Shown here: in pieces, positions 1 through 8,177 of the stretch | Position numbering within the stretch: position 1 is the stretch's first letter | Layout: each line of letters begins with the position of its first letter | Assembly: GCA_025363505.1 (NCBI GenBank) | Contig: JANYDV010000234.1 | Span: 1 to 16,557 of the forward strand | Direction of reading: 5' to 3' | Source: Bacteroidota bacterium | Lineage (GTDB): Bacteria > Bacteroidota > Ignavibacteria > Palsa-1295 | Length of the DNA stretch: 16,557 bases | Notes under the pieces: generated by a model | What the model saw: only the letters and a program-made list of their open reading frames with translations | Told to the model about the DNA's origin: nothing | The model's database searches: none | Translations under genes and position numbers: made by a program

Positions 1-851
1 AGAACGGCATCGTCGGTGGTGAGTGCTGTGCCCAGGGGCCATGCAGGATTTGCACCAAATGCTGTTTGAGCCATCGTGTACCAATCACCGACGGTCATAC
101 GCGAAGGTTTTTTATTAATGATCGGCGGAAAGTCGAGGTAGGCTTGTCCGCTAAGACCGGGATTTAGATCCGGCAACTGCCATAAAAATGCTATATAGAA
201 CCAGGGGATAGTTGGGGCAGCATTGGCGGCATTGGGCAATTGCTCCCACTTTAAACGATAGCCATAGCGATGTAATATCTTCGGTCCATCGGTGACGTTG
301 GTTTGTGAACCATGCTTCGTTTTGTCCAAGGGGTCGGATATTTGAACGTCATTGAGCCACTGAACGGCAACACCTGCAGGAGTATTGACTGTGTTCTTCA
401 CGCTCCAACGCATAATAATCTGACCGCTTTTCTCGTAAGCAATCGGATAGACATCTTGGATAATATCACAACCGGCTTTATTGACCCATGTGGTGCGAAT
501 CGTATCAGCTATTTTTACACTCGTGCCGTTGTTTAATATCTTGTAGTTTGGCGGGCGGTTGCCACCGGCAATAATATCGTTATTAGAAAATATCTGACCG
601 TTTATCGAAACCGATAAAAAGCTTTTATCATAAAAATCGAGCTGACCATCAATGCCTAATCTGCCCGGGGCTATCAGCACACAGATTTTACCGTCGGCTG
701 GTTGGACATTGCCAACAACATATTGGTTACCCGTTGAGAGATTTTGTCCGACAGAAATTCCATCGGAAAGAGCCAGTATCGACAGGACAGAAACACACAA
801 TGCCCAAAAACGATTGGACTTGATGCGCAAAAACGGGGGGCAGATAATCAT
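1..851 (-). CDS. Secreted protein of unknown family, 3' part cut by the window edge
   Basis: Reading frame on the minus strand that opens at ATG 849-851 and stays free of stops to the left edge, giving at least 283 codons. The N-terminus has a basic stretch followed by a hydrophobic run (FWALCVSVLSILAL, residues about 15-28), which looks like a Sec signal peptide, so the product is probably exported. A Shine-Dalgarno-like AGGGAG sits 4 bases before the start (856-861). The visible part is rich in beta-prone segments, Asn and aromatic residues (for example INGQIFSNNDII, IIMRWSVKN, WFYIAFLWQLP) and resembles an extracellular or surface beta-sandwich protein. I do not recognise a named domain. 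It follows the barrel gene after 95 bases on the same strand and may be the last or a middle gene of that envelope operon. A C-terminal sorting domain, if present, lies outside the window. The gene call is solid; the function is unknown. Confidence 0.8.
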   Translation of the reverse strand, partial: MIICPPFLRIKSNRFWALCVSVLSILALSDGISVGQNLSTGNQYVVGNVQPADGKICVLIAPGRLGIDGQLDFYDKSFLSVSINGQIFSNNDIIAGGNRPPNYKILNNGTSVKIADTIRTTWVNKAGCDIIQDVYPIAYEKSGQIIMRWSVKNTVNTPAGVAVQWLNDVQISDPLDKTKHGSQTNVTDGPKILHRYGYRLKWEQLPNAANAAPTIPWFYIAFLWQLPDLNPGLSGQAYLDFPPIINKKPSRMTVGDWYTMAQTAFGANPAWPLGTALTTDDAV

Positions 852-855
852 AGTA

Positions 856-861
856 CTCCCT
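856..861 (-). promoter_or_regulatory. Ribosome binding site of the left-edge secreted protein
   Basis: The minus strand reads AGGGAG here, four bases before the ATG at 849-851. It supports that ATG as the real start although the gene is cut at its other end. Confidence 0.5.
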
Positions 862-946
862 TTCAATAGGTTACTAATAGTCACAACACAAAACACACAA
901 AAACATTGACACGACACGGGGGAAACAATGCAATCGCGACACGCTG

Positions 947-1795
947 TTAATCAAGCTTATATTTCAAGCCGACACTAAAGAAAATCGTTGAAATTTTCCA
1001 ATCTTTCGAAAGGATATTATCACGAACTGTCGTTAGTGGTAGATCATAAGTCAACATTGGTGCTATCACCGAGTTATCTCCCACAGGAATGTCATACCCG
1101 ACGGTGAGCAACACCCCAAGTCTCAACGTTTTTACATTATCAATCTTATGATTTTCCAGTTCTTCGGTATTGGTCCCGTTCTCGAAATGAATATTATTGT
1201 ACTTCGCAGAATTCCCGGCGTTATCGACGAGTGTCAGTGTTGAGCCCAGCAATTCACGAACGTGCTTAAAATTACTGGAAAGTAAAAAGCTGATACCGGG
1301 TCCTACTTGGACGAAAGGACCATTGCGATAAAATTCATAGCGAACGAATGGTGCTAATGTCAAGAATGTCTCGCGTACACTTCCGGTGCGTTGTAGATAG
1401 ACAGTGCCCGAGAGAACAGAATCCTGCTGCCCTTCCAAACGAAGTGAAGCTGTATCAGCAACGAGCGAGGTGTTATTGAGTCCTTTAAAATCCAACTTCG
1501 CGCCTAAGCCGATTGTCCATTGATAATTCAACGGAAGTTCAAACAATAATCCGCCAATAAATCCGGTTGCTGAGCCGCCTTCAAACTGGCAGTGGCATAT
1601 TGCTTGGTAGGTGCCTTGTTGCTGATGCGAACCAAGCCCAAGCTCGACCCCGATCATCGGTGGCGGAGCACCGGGACCGAAAAGATCGCCTCGGCTGAGT
1701 ATCTGGGCATTAGTGGATGTAGTCGAAAAGACGACTATCACAGCAACTACGATTGCGAAAGCTCTGTAGATCATTCGTTGATTCTGTATTGACAT
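947..1795 (-). CDS. Outer-membrane beta-barrel protein (PorT/OmpW-like fold), function unknown
   Basis: About 282 residues with a hydrophobic signal peptide (AFAIVVAVIVVF then TNAQ, cleavage likely after the Ala). The rest alternates amphipathic beta strands with Gly-rich turns (GVELGLG, TIGLGAKLDF, TLAPFVRYEF, FVQVGPGISFLL, LRLGVLLTVGYDIPVG) and ends in a strand with aromatic residues (FFSVGLKYKL). This is the pattern of a small 8-10 strand outer-membrane barrel. A Cys-x-Cys pair (C67, C69) lies just after the N-terminal region. Two ATG codons compete: 1799-1801 has GGAGGA directly touching it, while 1793-1795 has GGAGG at a normal 7-base distance, so I chose the second. It starts 19 bases after the OmpA/PD40 stop codon, so the two are surely co-transcribed. 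PorT-like or PorP-like roles are possible, but nothing in the sequence decides it. Confidence 0.85.
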   Translation of the reverse strand: MSIQNQRMIYRAFAIVVAVIVVFSTTSTNAQILSRGDLFGPGAPPPMIGVELGLGSHQQQGTYQAICHCQFEGGSATGFIGGLLFELPLNYQWTIGLGAKLDFKGLNNTSLVADTASLRLEGQQDSVLSGTVYLQRTGSVRETFLTLAPFVRYEFYRNGPFVQVGPGISFLLSSNFKHVRELLGSTLTLVDNAGNSAKYNNIHFENGTNTEELENHKIDNVKTLRLGVLLTVGYDIPVGDNSVIAPMLTYDLPLTTVRDNILSKDWKISTIFFSVGLKYKLD

Positions 1796-1801
1796 TGACA
1801 T

Positions 1802-1807
1802 TCCTCC
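1802..1807 (-). promoter_or_regulatory. Ribosome binding site that decides the barrel protein start
   Basis: The minus strand reads GGAGGA. It abuts the upstream ATG (1799-1801), which is too close, and lies at normal spacing from the ATG at 1793-1795. The downstream ATG is therefore the likelier start. Confidence 0.55.
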
Positions 1808-1814
1808 GACAGGG

Positions 1815-3629
1815 TTATTTTCCGACGATGCGAATTTCTACGCGGCGATTTTTCGCACGCGCTTCATCGGATATGCCTTGCTCAAGCGGTGCGCTTTTAC
1901 CAAAGCCCACCACGATTGCAAGTTGATCGCGCGGAACACCCTGGGCAAGGAGATACTCATCGATCGTCTTTGCACGACGTTCGGACAGTTCCTTATTATA
2001 CTCTTCCGATCCGCGATCATCGGTATGCCCCTGCACCTCAAGTTTGACATTCGGGTTGCCCTTCACTTTTTTGATGAAGTCAACCAGTTGCGGCAGTTCG
2101 CTTGCCAAGAGATCGGCGCTGGCATAATCGAATTTTACCATCACCGGTTTAATATCGGATGGAGTCATTCTGATCTCTTTAACAACAGAAACGACGGCTT
2201 CGCGCTTGAGTGGAATATCAAGCACCGCAAAGAAATTTTGATAGTCTTTTGCTGATGCAGAGATATGATATTTCGTAAACGGTTTTGCATCAAAGCTATA
2301 AGCACCATCCTGATCTGACTCTACACTCTGTGTGGTTAAAGTGTTGCCGTTATCATCCACCTCTTCGAGTAATACTTTCGCTGTTATTTTAGCATTAGTA
2401 AACAAACTTGTCGTGTGACCACTAATGCGCACCTTCGAAGGCGTAAGTTTAATATCCTGCGAAAAACCGTTAGGGTCGAACTCTGACGGTGTTTGTACTT
2501 CAATATTACCTGAGACGTAGCCATCAGCACCTGCAGTAACACGAATTGCTTTTCCGATCGGTGCATCGGTCTTATACTCACGAGTGGAGCCGGTGTTGGT
2601 CAGTGGGTCACTGTTTGCCGAGACTGCCAGTGTAAGGTCAGGTTGAGTACGAACCGGTAGGTTGGTTGATGCATCAAGCACGTGACCATTAAAGGCAATA
2701 AACTTTGGTTTTGCTTTGATAGGATTCGGGACTATGCGATAGATATCGAAGCCGCCTTGCCCACCAGCTCGATCAGAAGAAACATAGACACCATCTTCAG
2801 ACGTTGGGACAAAGAAGAACATTTCGTTTGAAGAAGTGTTGACTGACGTTCCTAAGTTTTTGGGTTGCGTCCATTCGTTATCACCTTTACGATAGGTGAC
2901 GTAAATATCAAATCCGCCCTGACCACCGGAAGCGTTTGAAGCAAAATAGAGTGTTTGGTTATCACTGCCGAGCATCGGTGAAAGCTCGTCGGAGCTCGTG
3001 TTGAACTTCATATTGACAGGATTGCCCCACTCACCCGATCCGGACTTACTGCACATATAGATGTCCGAACCGCCTTCGCCGCCTTTACGATCACTTGCGA
3101 AGAATAAGAGCTGACCATCACCCGAAATGCACGGCTGACCTTCCCACCACTCGGAGTTGATGTTCTTTCCCAGAGGAGCAATGTTTTGCAACGCTCCATT
3201 ATCAATATTGGCACTATAAATATCACAACTGCGGAACAGTGCATCTGCACGGTTGCAACATTGCAAGATAGCTGTTTTTCCGTCATTGGCTATAGAGATG
3301 GCGCTGATGCCTTCTTTGCCCGGAAGTTGGAGAAAGACTTCGGCATTGCCCCACTCAAGCCCCGTGCTATGCTTGGCTCGGAAGAGTGCCGGCTTGCCGT
3401 TATTGCGATAACTCGAAAAATAGATCGTCGAACCATCGGGCGAGACGAACGGAGTCGCATCGTCGCTATTCGAGTTCAAACTTTTGAGATTATCAAAATG
3501 GGTTTCTGTAAAACCACTCGCCATCATTTTCTTTGCGCTGTCGGACTGTGCATACGAACCGGGAAGCGCCGTGAGAGAAAAGAATAGAAGTGTAAAAAGC
3601 GAGATGAGAAAACGTCGAAACGTCATCAT
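1815..3629 (-). CDS. OmpA-family protein with PD40 beta-propeller repeats
   Basis: 604 residues, periplasmic, probably tethering an outer-membrane complex to peptidoglycan. Residues 1-28 are a signal peptide ending SYAQ. Four or five PD40 (WD40-like) repeats follow at about 58-85, 108-140 (degenerate), 164-193, 214-246 and 268-298; three end in the typical GG(Q/E)GG(F/S)DIY. Two carboxypeptidase-regulatory or Ig-like beta domains come next (about 311-395 and 400-488). An OmpA peptidoglycan-binding domain covers about 493-602, with NKELSERRAKTI and NRRVEI. D537 and R552 have the 15-residue spacing of the known diaminopimelate-binding pair. The build resembles PorE of the type IX secretion system, which anchors the Por complex, but it lacks the TPR part of PorE and many paralogues share this layout. 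The start is one of two adjacent ATGs (3627 or 3624) without a clear Shine-Dalgarno. It is the first gene of the leftward envelope cluster. Confidence 0.93.
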   Translation of the reverse strand: MMTFRRFLISLFTLLFFSLTALPGSYAQSDSAKKMMASGFTETHFDNLKSLNSNSDDATPFVSPDGSTIYFSSYRNNGKPALFRAKHSTGLEWGNAEVFLQLPGKEGISAISIANDGKTAILQCCNRADALFRSCDIYSANIDNGALQNIAPLGKNINSEWWEGQPCISGDGQLLFFASDRKGGEGGSDIYMCSKSGSGEWGNPVNMKFNTSSDELSPMLGSDNQTLYFASNASGGQGGFDIYVTYRKGDNEWTQPKNLGTSVNTSSNEMFFFVPTSEDGVYVSSDRAGGQGGFDIYRIVPNPIKAKPKFIAFNGHVLDASTNLPVRTQPDLTLAVSANSDPLTNTGSTREYKTDAPIGKAIRVTAGADGYVSGNIEVQTPSEFDPNGFSQDIKLTPSKVRISGHTTSLFTNAKITAKVLLEEVDDNGNTLTTQSVESDQDGAYSFDAKPFTKYHISASAKDYQNFFAVLDIPLKREAVVSVVKEIRMTPSDIKPVMVKFDYASADLLASELPQLVDFIKKVKGNPNVKLEVQGHTDDRGSEEYNKELSERRAKTIDEYLLAQGVPRDQLAIVVGFGKSAPLEQGISDEARAKNRRVEIRIVGK

Positions 3630-4051
3630 GTACTAACGGTAAAAAGTAAAAACATTACCACACAACCACAAGAAGCTAATGATCTTCGGGGGAAAATAGC
3701 CGCTTGCAACACAATTAGCCTACTTACAAACGCAAGCCATACAAAAGCGTTCTATAAAAATGGAGGGTACCTACTGCGCCTATCTTTGCCAAACAAATAA
3801 GTCTGAGGGTCTACTGATACTATAGTAAACCAAGTAGTCACGATATTCGCAATCAAAAGCTAAAAAAACATCGAAGCGCACTGTTATCCCATGCCAATGA
3901 ATTCTAAACGGGATCGGTGCGATCTCACCAACATCAGAAAAACAGATACTATCTAAGGTGATGATTTAGGTATTGTGTTTCGTCCAATTGAGAAGGATAA
4001 GATCCAAAACCCTTATATTTGAAGTTACAGAATAATCTGCACTTTTAATCA
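3630..4051. other. Divergent intergenic region between the OmpA/PD40 gene and the T9SS cargo gene
   Basis: These 422 bases hold no credible gene. The short frames that cross them have no start signal or protein-like composition. The stretch must carry the promoters of both flanking divergent genes. I see a 10-base palindrome (tactatagta, near 3817-3826), a short inverted repeat (gatcg-gtg-cgatc, 3912-3924) without a T run, and a Bacteroidota-type promoter motif near 4014. No clear promoter for the leftward gene could be picked out. Confidence 0.6.
3988..4021 (+). promoter_or_regulatory. Candidate Bacteroidota-type promoter of the T9SS cargo gene
   Basis: TATATTTG at 4014-4021 matches the Bacteroidota -7 consensus TAnnTTTG exactly. 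A TTG lies upstream at 3988-3990, but the 23-base gap is a little longer than the usual 19-21. Transcription would start near 4028, giving a leader of about 24 bases before the ATG at 4052. That ATG has no Shine-Dalgarno and an AT-rich leader, as is common in Bacteroidota. Confidence 0.45.
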
Positions 4052-7000
4052 ATGAGTATGAAGAAGCACTTTCGTTTACTGCTGCTGTTCGGATGTTGTC
4101 TATCCCAAGCCTTCGCACAGCCAAAGAGTAATAATACCTTCGGACTTCCGAAAACAATACCTGTCCCCTCCTGGGTCAATCAAGTAAATTGGAGTAAGCC
4201 TAATGTGCGAACAATAGATGCAGTCATTGAACAGTACAAGCATACCGATGACTACAAAAAGACAGAAAAAGTCCGCGAAGAAGAAGCTAGGAAGTACAAC
4301 CGGAAAGAAATAGAAGAACCATACGAGACAGCTTATACACGTTGGAAGTTGCAGTTGCGTATGCAAGATGCCATCAAACCCGATGGCTCTATAGTGATAG
4401 ATGAAGAAGCGAATAAAAAAAGATTACAAGAAGCACTTCTACACCAACACGAAAAATTACAAAACGCAAGCACCGCCTATAAAACCACCGGCACAGCAAA
4501 CTGGACAATACTCGGTCCCATCGAAACTTTTGGACAGGGTGGCGGCACTGCATTCGACCATGCCAACGTCTATTGTATAGCTATTGCACCTTCGAATAGC
4601 AATGTGTTATACTGCGGCAGCGAAAACGGACAGGTATTTAAAAGTACTAACAAAGCTGCCACATGGACTTGCGTATCTGATGCGCTGCCTTGTACAGGTG
4701 TGACTTCCTTAGCAATTGACCCAAATAATATTAATATAGTATATTGGCACACAGGAGGTAATATTCTCAAAACAACTAATGGTGGCAATACTTGGGCTTT
4801 GCTTTCTGCTTATAGCGGCGGTTATGGCGAAAAAATTATTGTCCTGCCGAACAGCAATGTTATCGTTCAAGGAGCGAACAACATCTACTATAGTAGTAAT
4901 GGTGGATCTACCTTTACTGCAGCAATAGGAATAATAGACAACTATTTAAGTGATGTTGAAGCCAAATCCGGCAGCATAGATACCATCTATGCCACCGGCG
5001 CCAGTGGATCAGGGAAGTTATTGATGTTTGCTTCTGTCAATGGAGGTATTTCTTTTACTAATACAACAAGCTATGTCTCCTCGTTAGATAATGGAGGCAC
5101 AAGAATAGCGGTAAGCCCAGCAAATCCTAATATTGTATATGCCTATGTTTTAGGAAGTACTACGAACCCCTCGGTGATTAAAAGCACCGATGCAGGTTTT
5201 ACTTGGAATATCATAGGTACTTCTCCTATGACAATCTGGGGCAATGGTCAAGGTTACTATGATATGGATATTATGGTGGATCCCAATAATATAAATAATC
5301 TGATCGTCGCGACTACCTCTGCAATGAAATCTACCGATGGCGGTAGTACCTTCTCCGCTTTAGGCGGGTATATAGGAGGTACAATTGGTATGCACGTGGA
5401 TATACAATGTATGCGTGCCAAGGGCAACGATTGTTATATAACCTCTGATGGAGGGGTGCAATATTCCAGTGATTTTTTTAGTACACAAGCCAATTCACCT
5501 TCTAAAAATCATGGGATAACTGCTTCTAATTATTGGGGGATGGGACAAGGTTGGCAAGAAGATTTGGTCGGCGGTGGTCGATACCACAATGGTGATGATG
5601 CACAATATGAAGGATATGGTGCTGGCAATAGCTTTTCTTTGGGCGGAGGCGAATCAGGTACGGGGCATGTAATGCACGGCTACACTCGGGTAATTGGTTT
5701 TAACGATTTAGGTATGTTTCAAATGCCTGCCACTTTTGCAGGCGTCGTTACCGGATTTAGCGTAAACGCCAAATGGCCTAATGTGGTGGGCTACTATCAG
5801 TTTCATAGTAAATTGATCAATCATCCTTGGTATAGAGATATTTTATTTGTCGGCAGTGATAGCACACTATGGAAAAGTAACAATTTTGGTCGCTCCTATT
5901 CAGCATTAAAAAGTTTTGGTTCAGGAAATACCGTTTGGCGTTTTGAAATCGGACGAAGCAACCCGGAGGTTATCTATGTCTTGACCACCAATGGCATCTA
6001 TAAAACGACCAATGCCGGTACGACCTGGAGTACTATTACTCTTCCGGTGCCTTACGCTTATTATAATGCAGATGTAGCCGTAAATCCTGTGAATGCCAAT
6101 GAACTATACATCTGTATGGCAGGCGCTGGTGCGGGCAATGAAGTATTCACATCTACCAATGGAGGTACTTCTTGGATCAATTATTCCGGTGCCTTACTTA
6201 GTGGAAAATATGTTTATAGCATTGTATATCAAGGTGGCACCAATGGCGGTGTGTATGTGGCTACGCAAAATAATCCTTCGCAAGTTTTTTATAGAGATAA
6301 TACTCTCAATGATTGGGTCGATTTTAGCGATGGACTTTTTGATAATCACTTGGCGCAAATACCACTTATGATTTTTTATCGAGATAACAAAATGCGTCTT
6401 GCCGGTTTGCGTGGTATTATGGAAACGCCTTTGTATAGTCAAGGATCACCTTTAGCACAAGCACTTTGTAGCCGTGAGGTTTTAGGTTGTAGTAGTGATA
6501 CGGTAGAATTTTTAGATTATTCTATACTCAATTATACAGGGGCTACGTGGCAATGGACTTTCCCCGGCGCTTCTTGGGTCAGCAGCACTACAGCAAAAAA
6601 TCCGAGAGTAACCTATAGCACTGTCGGTAATTATACCGTCACACTCAAAGTAACTGATGCCCATGGTTATTCTGATAGCAAAACCTTTACTAATATGGTA
6701 AAATTTCCGATTGACTATTGCAAACCGGATACCGTGGCGGGCAAGTGTCTGAGCTTAGACCAGTCTCTTCAAAACTTGAATATTGGAACAGTAAATATCA
6801 ATAGCAATACTTTCTCTATTTCTACATGGATAAAACCCGAGGGATTACAGAGGTCATTTTCGGAAATCATCGGTCACTATGGGTGTCCGGGTTCAAAGGG
6901 ATATGGTATAGGTTATGGGATTACTTTCTCAGGCTATGCGCCCAATTTGCAGTTGTGTTATACCGATGACCAAGTCAATTATGGTAATTACAGCGGCTTA

Positions 7001-8140
7001 ATCTTAGATAGCAATCACTGGAATAATGTGGTACTGACATATTCCCCAACCGGTGTAAAGCTATATCTCAATGGCGTAGGTGTTATCATAAATAATAATG
7101 CAATGCCAGTCTTGGACTTATCAAAATCACCCTTTTATCTAAACCCTGATTTGCATGGACAGGGCGGCAACTTCATTGGCTTGATAGATGAAGTAAAAAT
7201 ATACAATTATACTCTTTCTCAAAATGAAGTGCGCGAAAAAATGCATCTCATTCAAAACCCTGCCGCTGCCGAAACGGGCTTAGTAAAGTATATTCAATTT
7301 AACCAGTTTGAGCCGTTTAGTTCAATTGTATATGATGCATTAAATAGTTACCCGATACAACTGGTTGCCAACAACATCCTTCCTTCGACTGCACCTGTAT
7401 CCACCGGATCGGTGTTTAGAAAATCATCCGTAAATTCAGTCGGTCTCCATGACTTTCCCGACGCTCATCTCAAGATATATCTGCCAAAGACCGGTAGTTA
7501 TCCCGATGGAGAAATGGTAGCTTTTCATTTGCGCAGCAACCCCGATGAAAATCCCGATACGCGTTCGATTGTACCCGGCTATTTTATTGTGAATAATTAC
7601 GGCATCAATCAACACTTTACCCGACCAGACTCTATCATATTCTCCGGTTTGAAAGGATTATCTGAATTCAACAAAGCAGGTGAGTTCAAATTATACGAAC
7701 GTGATGTTTTTGGTTTTGGACCGACTTGGGGATCAGAAATAGATTCTGCATCACTACTCACATATACCGACACCTTAAACAGTGCGCTTAGCTGGAAAAG
7801 TAATATTACTTTCGGGGGGCAATTTTGTATGGTGCAGACAAAAAAAATCTCCGCCGGTATTCGTAATCCTGCTCCTACCCTAAGTTCGAATATTTCTCCT
7901 ATTTATCCTAATCCTGTTCGAGACCGATTCTTTATCGATGTAACAGCCGTAAATACCGGTGTTGCGAATTTGTCTATCTACGATTTAAAGGGAATGATGG
8001 TTTATACTATTTCGCAACCTCTGTCTAAAGGGAAGAATAAACTGATGGTGATGCTCCCCCCGCTAGCCGAAGGCACCTATACCGTTAATATTAATTTATT
8101 TGGAGAAAATATGGTAAGCAAAACATTTATAATGGAGTAA
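4052..8140 (+). CDS. Type IX-secreted multidomain protein: Asp-box propeller, PKD, LamG, T9SS sorting domain
   Basis: 1362 residues, predicted to be exported by Sec and then by the type IX system to the cell surface or medium. Residues 1-23 are a signal peptide (MKKHFRLLLLFG..., ending AFAQ). Residues 30-140 are highly charged and helix-prone. Nine Asp-box (BNR/VPS10-type) motifs follow: six at about 196-434 (for example KTTNGGNTW, KSTDAGFTW, KSTDGGSTF) and three at about 607-708 (KTTNAGTTW, TSTNGGTSW), with a Gly-rich insert between them. A PKD domain lies at about 806-884 (YTVTLKVTD), a LamG/concanavalin-like domain at about 897-1069 (FSISTWIKPEG, WNNVVLTYS, FIGLIDEVKIYN), and a type A sorting domain at the end (YPNP at 1285, then SIYDLKG and GTYTV). 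No enzyme active site is evident; binding, adhesion or polysaccharide contact is the best inference. A second ATG two codons in (4058) is an equally good start. The gene is alone on the plus strand and is AT-richer than its neighbours. Confidence 0.95.
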   Translation: MSMKKHFRLLLLFGCCLSQAFAQPKSNNTFGLPKTIPVPSWVNQVNWSKPNVRTIDAVIEQYKHTDDYKKTEKVREEEARKYNRKEIEEPYETAYTRWKLQLRMQDAIKPDGSIVIDEEANKKRLQEALLHQHEKLQNASTAYKTTGTANWTILGPIETFGQGGGTAFDHANVYCIAIAPSNSNVLYCGSENGQVFKSTNKAATWTCVSDALPCTGVTSLAIDPNNINIVYWHTGGNILKTTNGGNTWALLSAYSGGYGEKIIVLPNSNVIVQGANNIYYSSNGGSTFTAAIGIIDNYLSDVEAKSGSIDTIYATGASGSGKLLMFASVNGGISFTNTTSYVSSLDNGGTRIAVSPANPNIVYAYVLGSTTNPSVIKSTDAGFTWNIIGTSPMTIWGNGQGYYDMDIMVDPNNINNLIVATTSAMKSTDGGSTFSALGGYIGGTIGMHVDIQCMRAKGNDCYITSDGGVQYSSDFFSTQANSPSKNHGITASNYWGMGQGWQEDLVGGGRYHNGDDAQYEGYGAGNSFSLGGGESGTGHVMHGYTRVIGFNDLGMFQMPATFAGVVTGFSVNAKWPNVVGYYQFHSKLINHPWYRDILFVGSDSTLWKSNNFGRSYSALKSFGSGNTVWRFEIGRSNPEVIYVLTTNGIYKTTNAGTTWSTITLPVPYAYYNADVAVNPVNANELYICMAGAGAGNEVFTSTNGGTSWINYSGALLSGKYVYSIVYQGGTNGGVYVATQNNPSQVFYRDNTLNDWVDFSDGLFDNHLAQIPLMIFYRDNKMRLAGLRGIMETPLYSQGSPLAQALCSREVLGCSSDTVEFLDYSILNYTGATWQWTFPGASWVSSTTAKNPRVTYSTVGNYTVTLKVTDAHGYSDSKTFTNMVKFPIDYCKPDTVAGKCLSLDQSLQNLNIGTVNINSNTFSISTWIKPEGLQRSFSEIIGHYGCPGSKGYGIGYGITFSGYAPNLQLCYTDDQVNYGNYSGLILDSNHWNNVVLTYSPTGVKLYLNGVGVIINNNAMPVLDLSKSPFYLNPDLHGQGGNFIGLIDEVKIYNYTLSQNEVREKMHLIQNPAAAETGLVKYIQFNQFEPFSSIVYDALNSYPIQLVANNILPSTAPVSTGSVFRKSSVNSVGLHDFPDAHLKIYLPKTGSYPDGEMVAFHLRSNPDENPDTRSIVPGYFIVNNYGINQHFTRPDSIIFSGLKGLSEFNKAGEFKLYERDVFGFGPTWGSEIDSASLLTYTDTLNSALSWKSNITFGGQFCMVQTKKISAGIRNPAPTLSSNISPIYPNPVRDRFFIDVTAVNTGVANLSIYDLKGMMVYTISQPLSKGKNKLMVMLPPLAEGTYTVNINLFGENMVSKTFIME

Positions 8141-8177
8141 CCCCATTTGAATGAGGGTGTACTATTAGGATAGTTTA

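Noticed and set aside
1815..3629. Calling the OmpA/PD40 gene porE
   Set aside because: The PD40, regulatory-like and OmpA domains agree, but no TPR is present and no other por genes are in the window, so a specific symbol is not justified.
3817..3826. Palindrome tactatagta as an operator
   Set aside because: A single 10-base AT-rich palindrome with no second copy; it cannot be told from chance.
3912..3924. Short inverted repeat gatcg-gtg-cgatc as a terminator or operator
   Set aside because: Only five paired bases, no T run on either side, and such repeats occur by chance in a 400-base gap.
3966..4157. Small minus-strand frame across the cargo gene start
   Set aside because: It overlaps the signal-peptide codons of a clearly real gene and has no ribosome site or protein-like features.
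4052..8140. Calling the cargo protein a sialidase or glycosidase because of its Asp-boxes
   Set aside because: Asp-boxes are structural; no sialidase Arg triad or other catalytic set could be identified.
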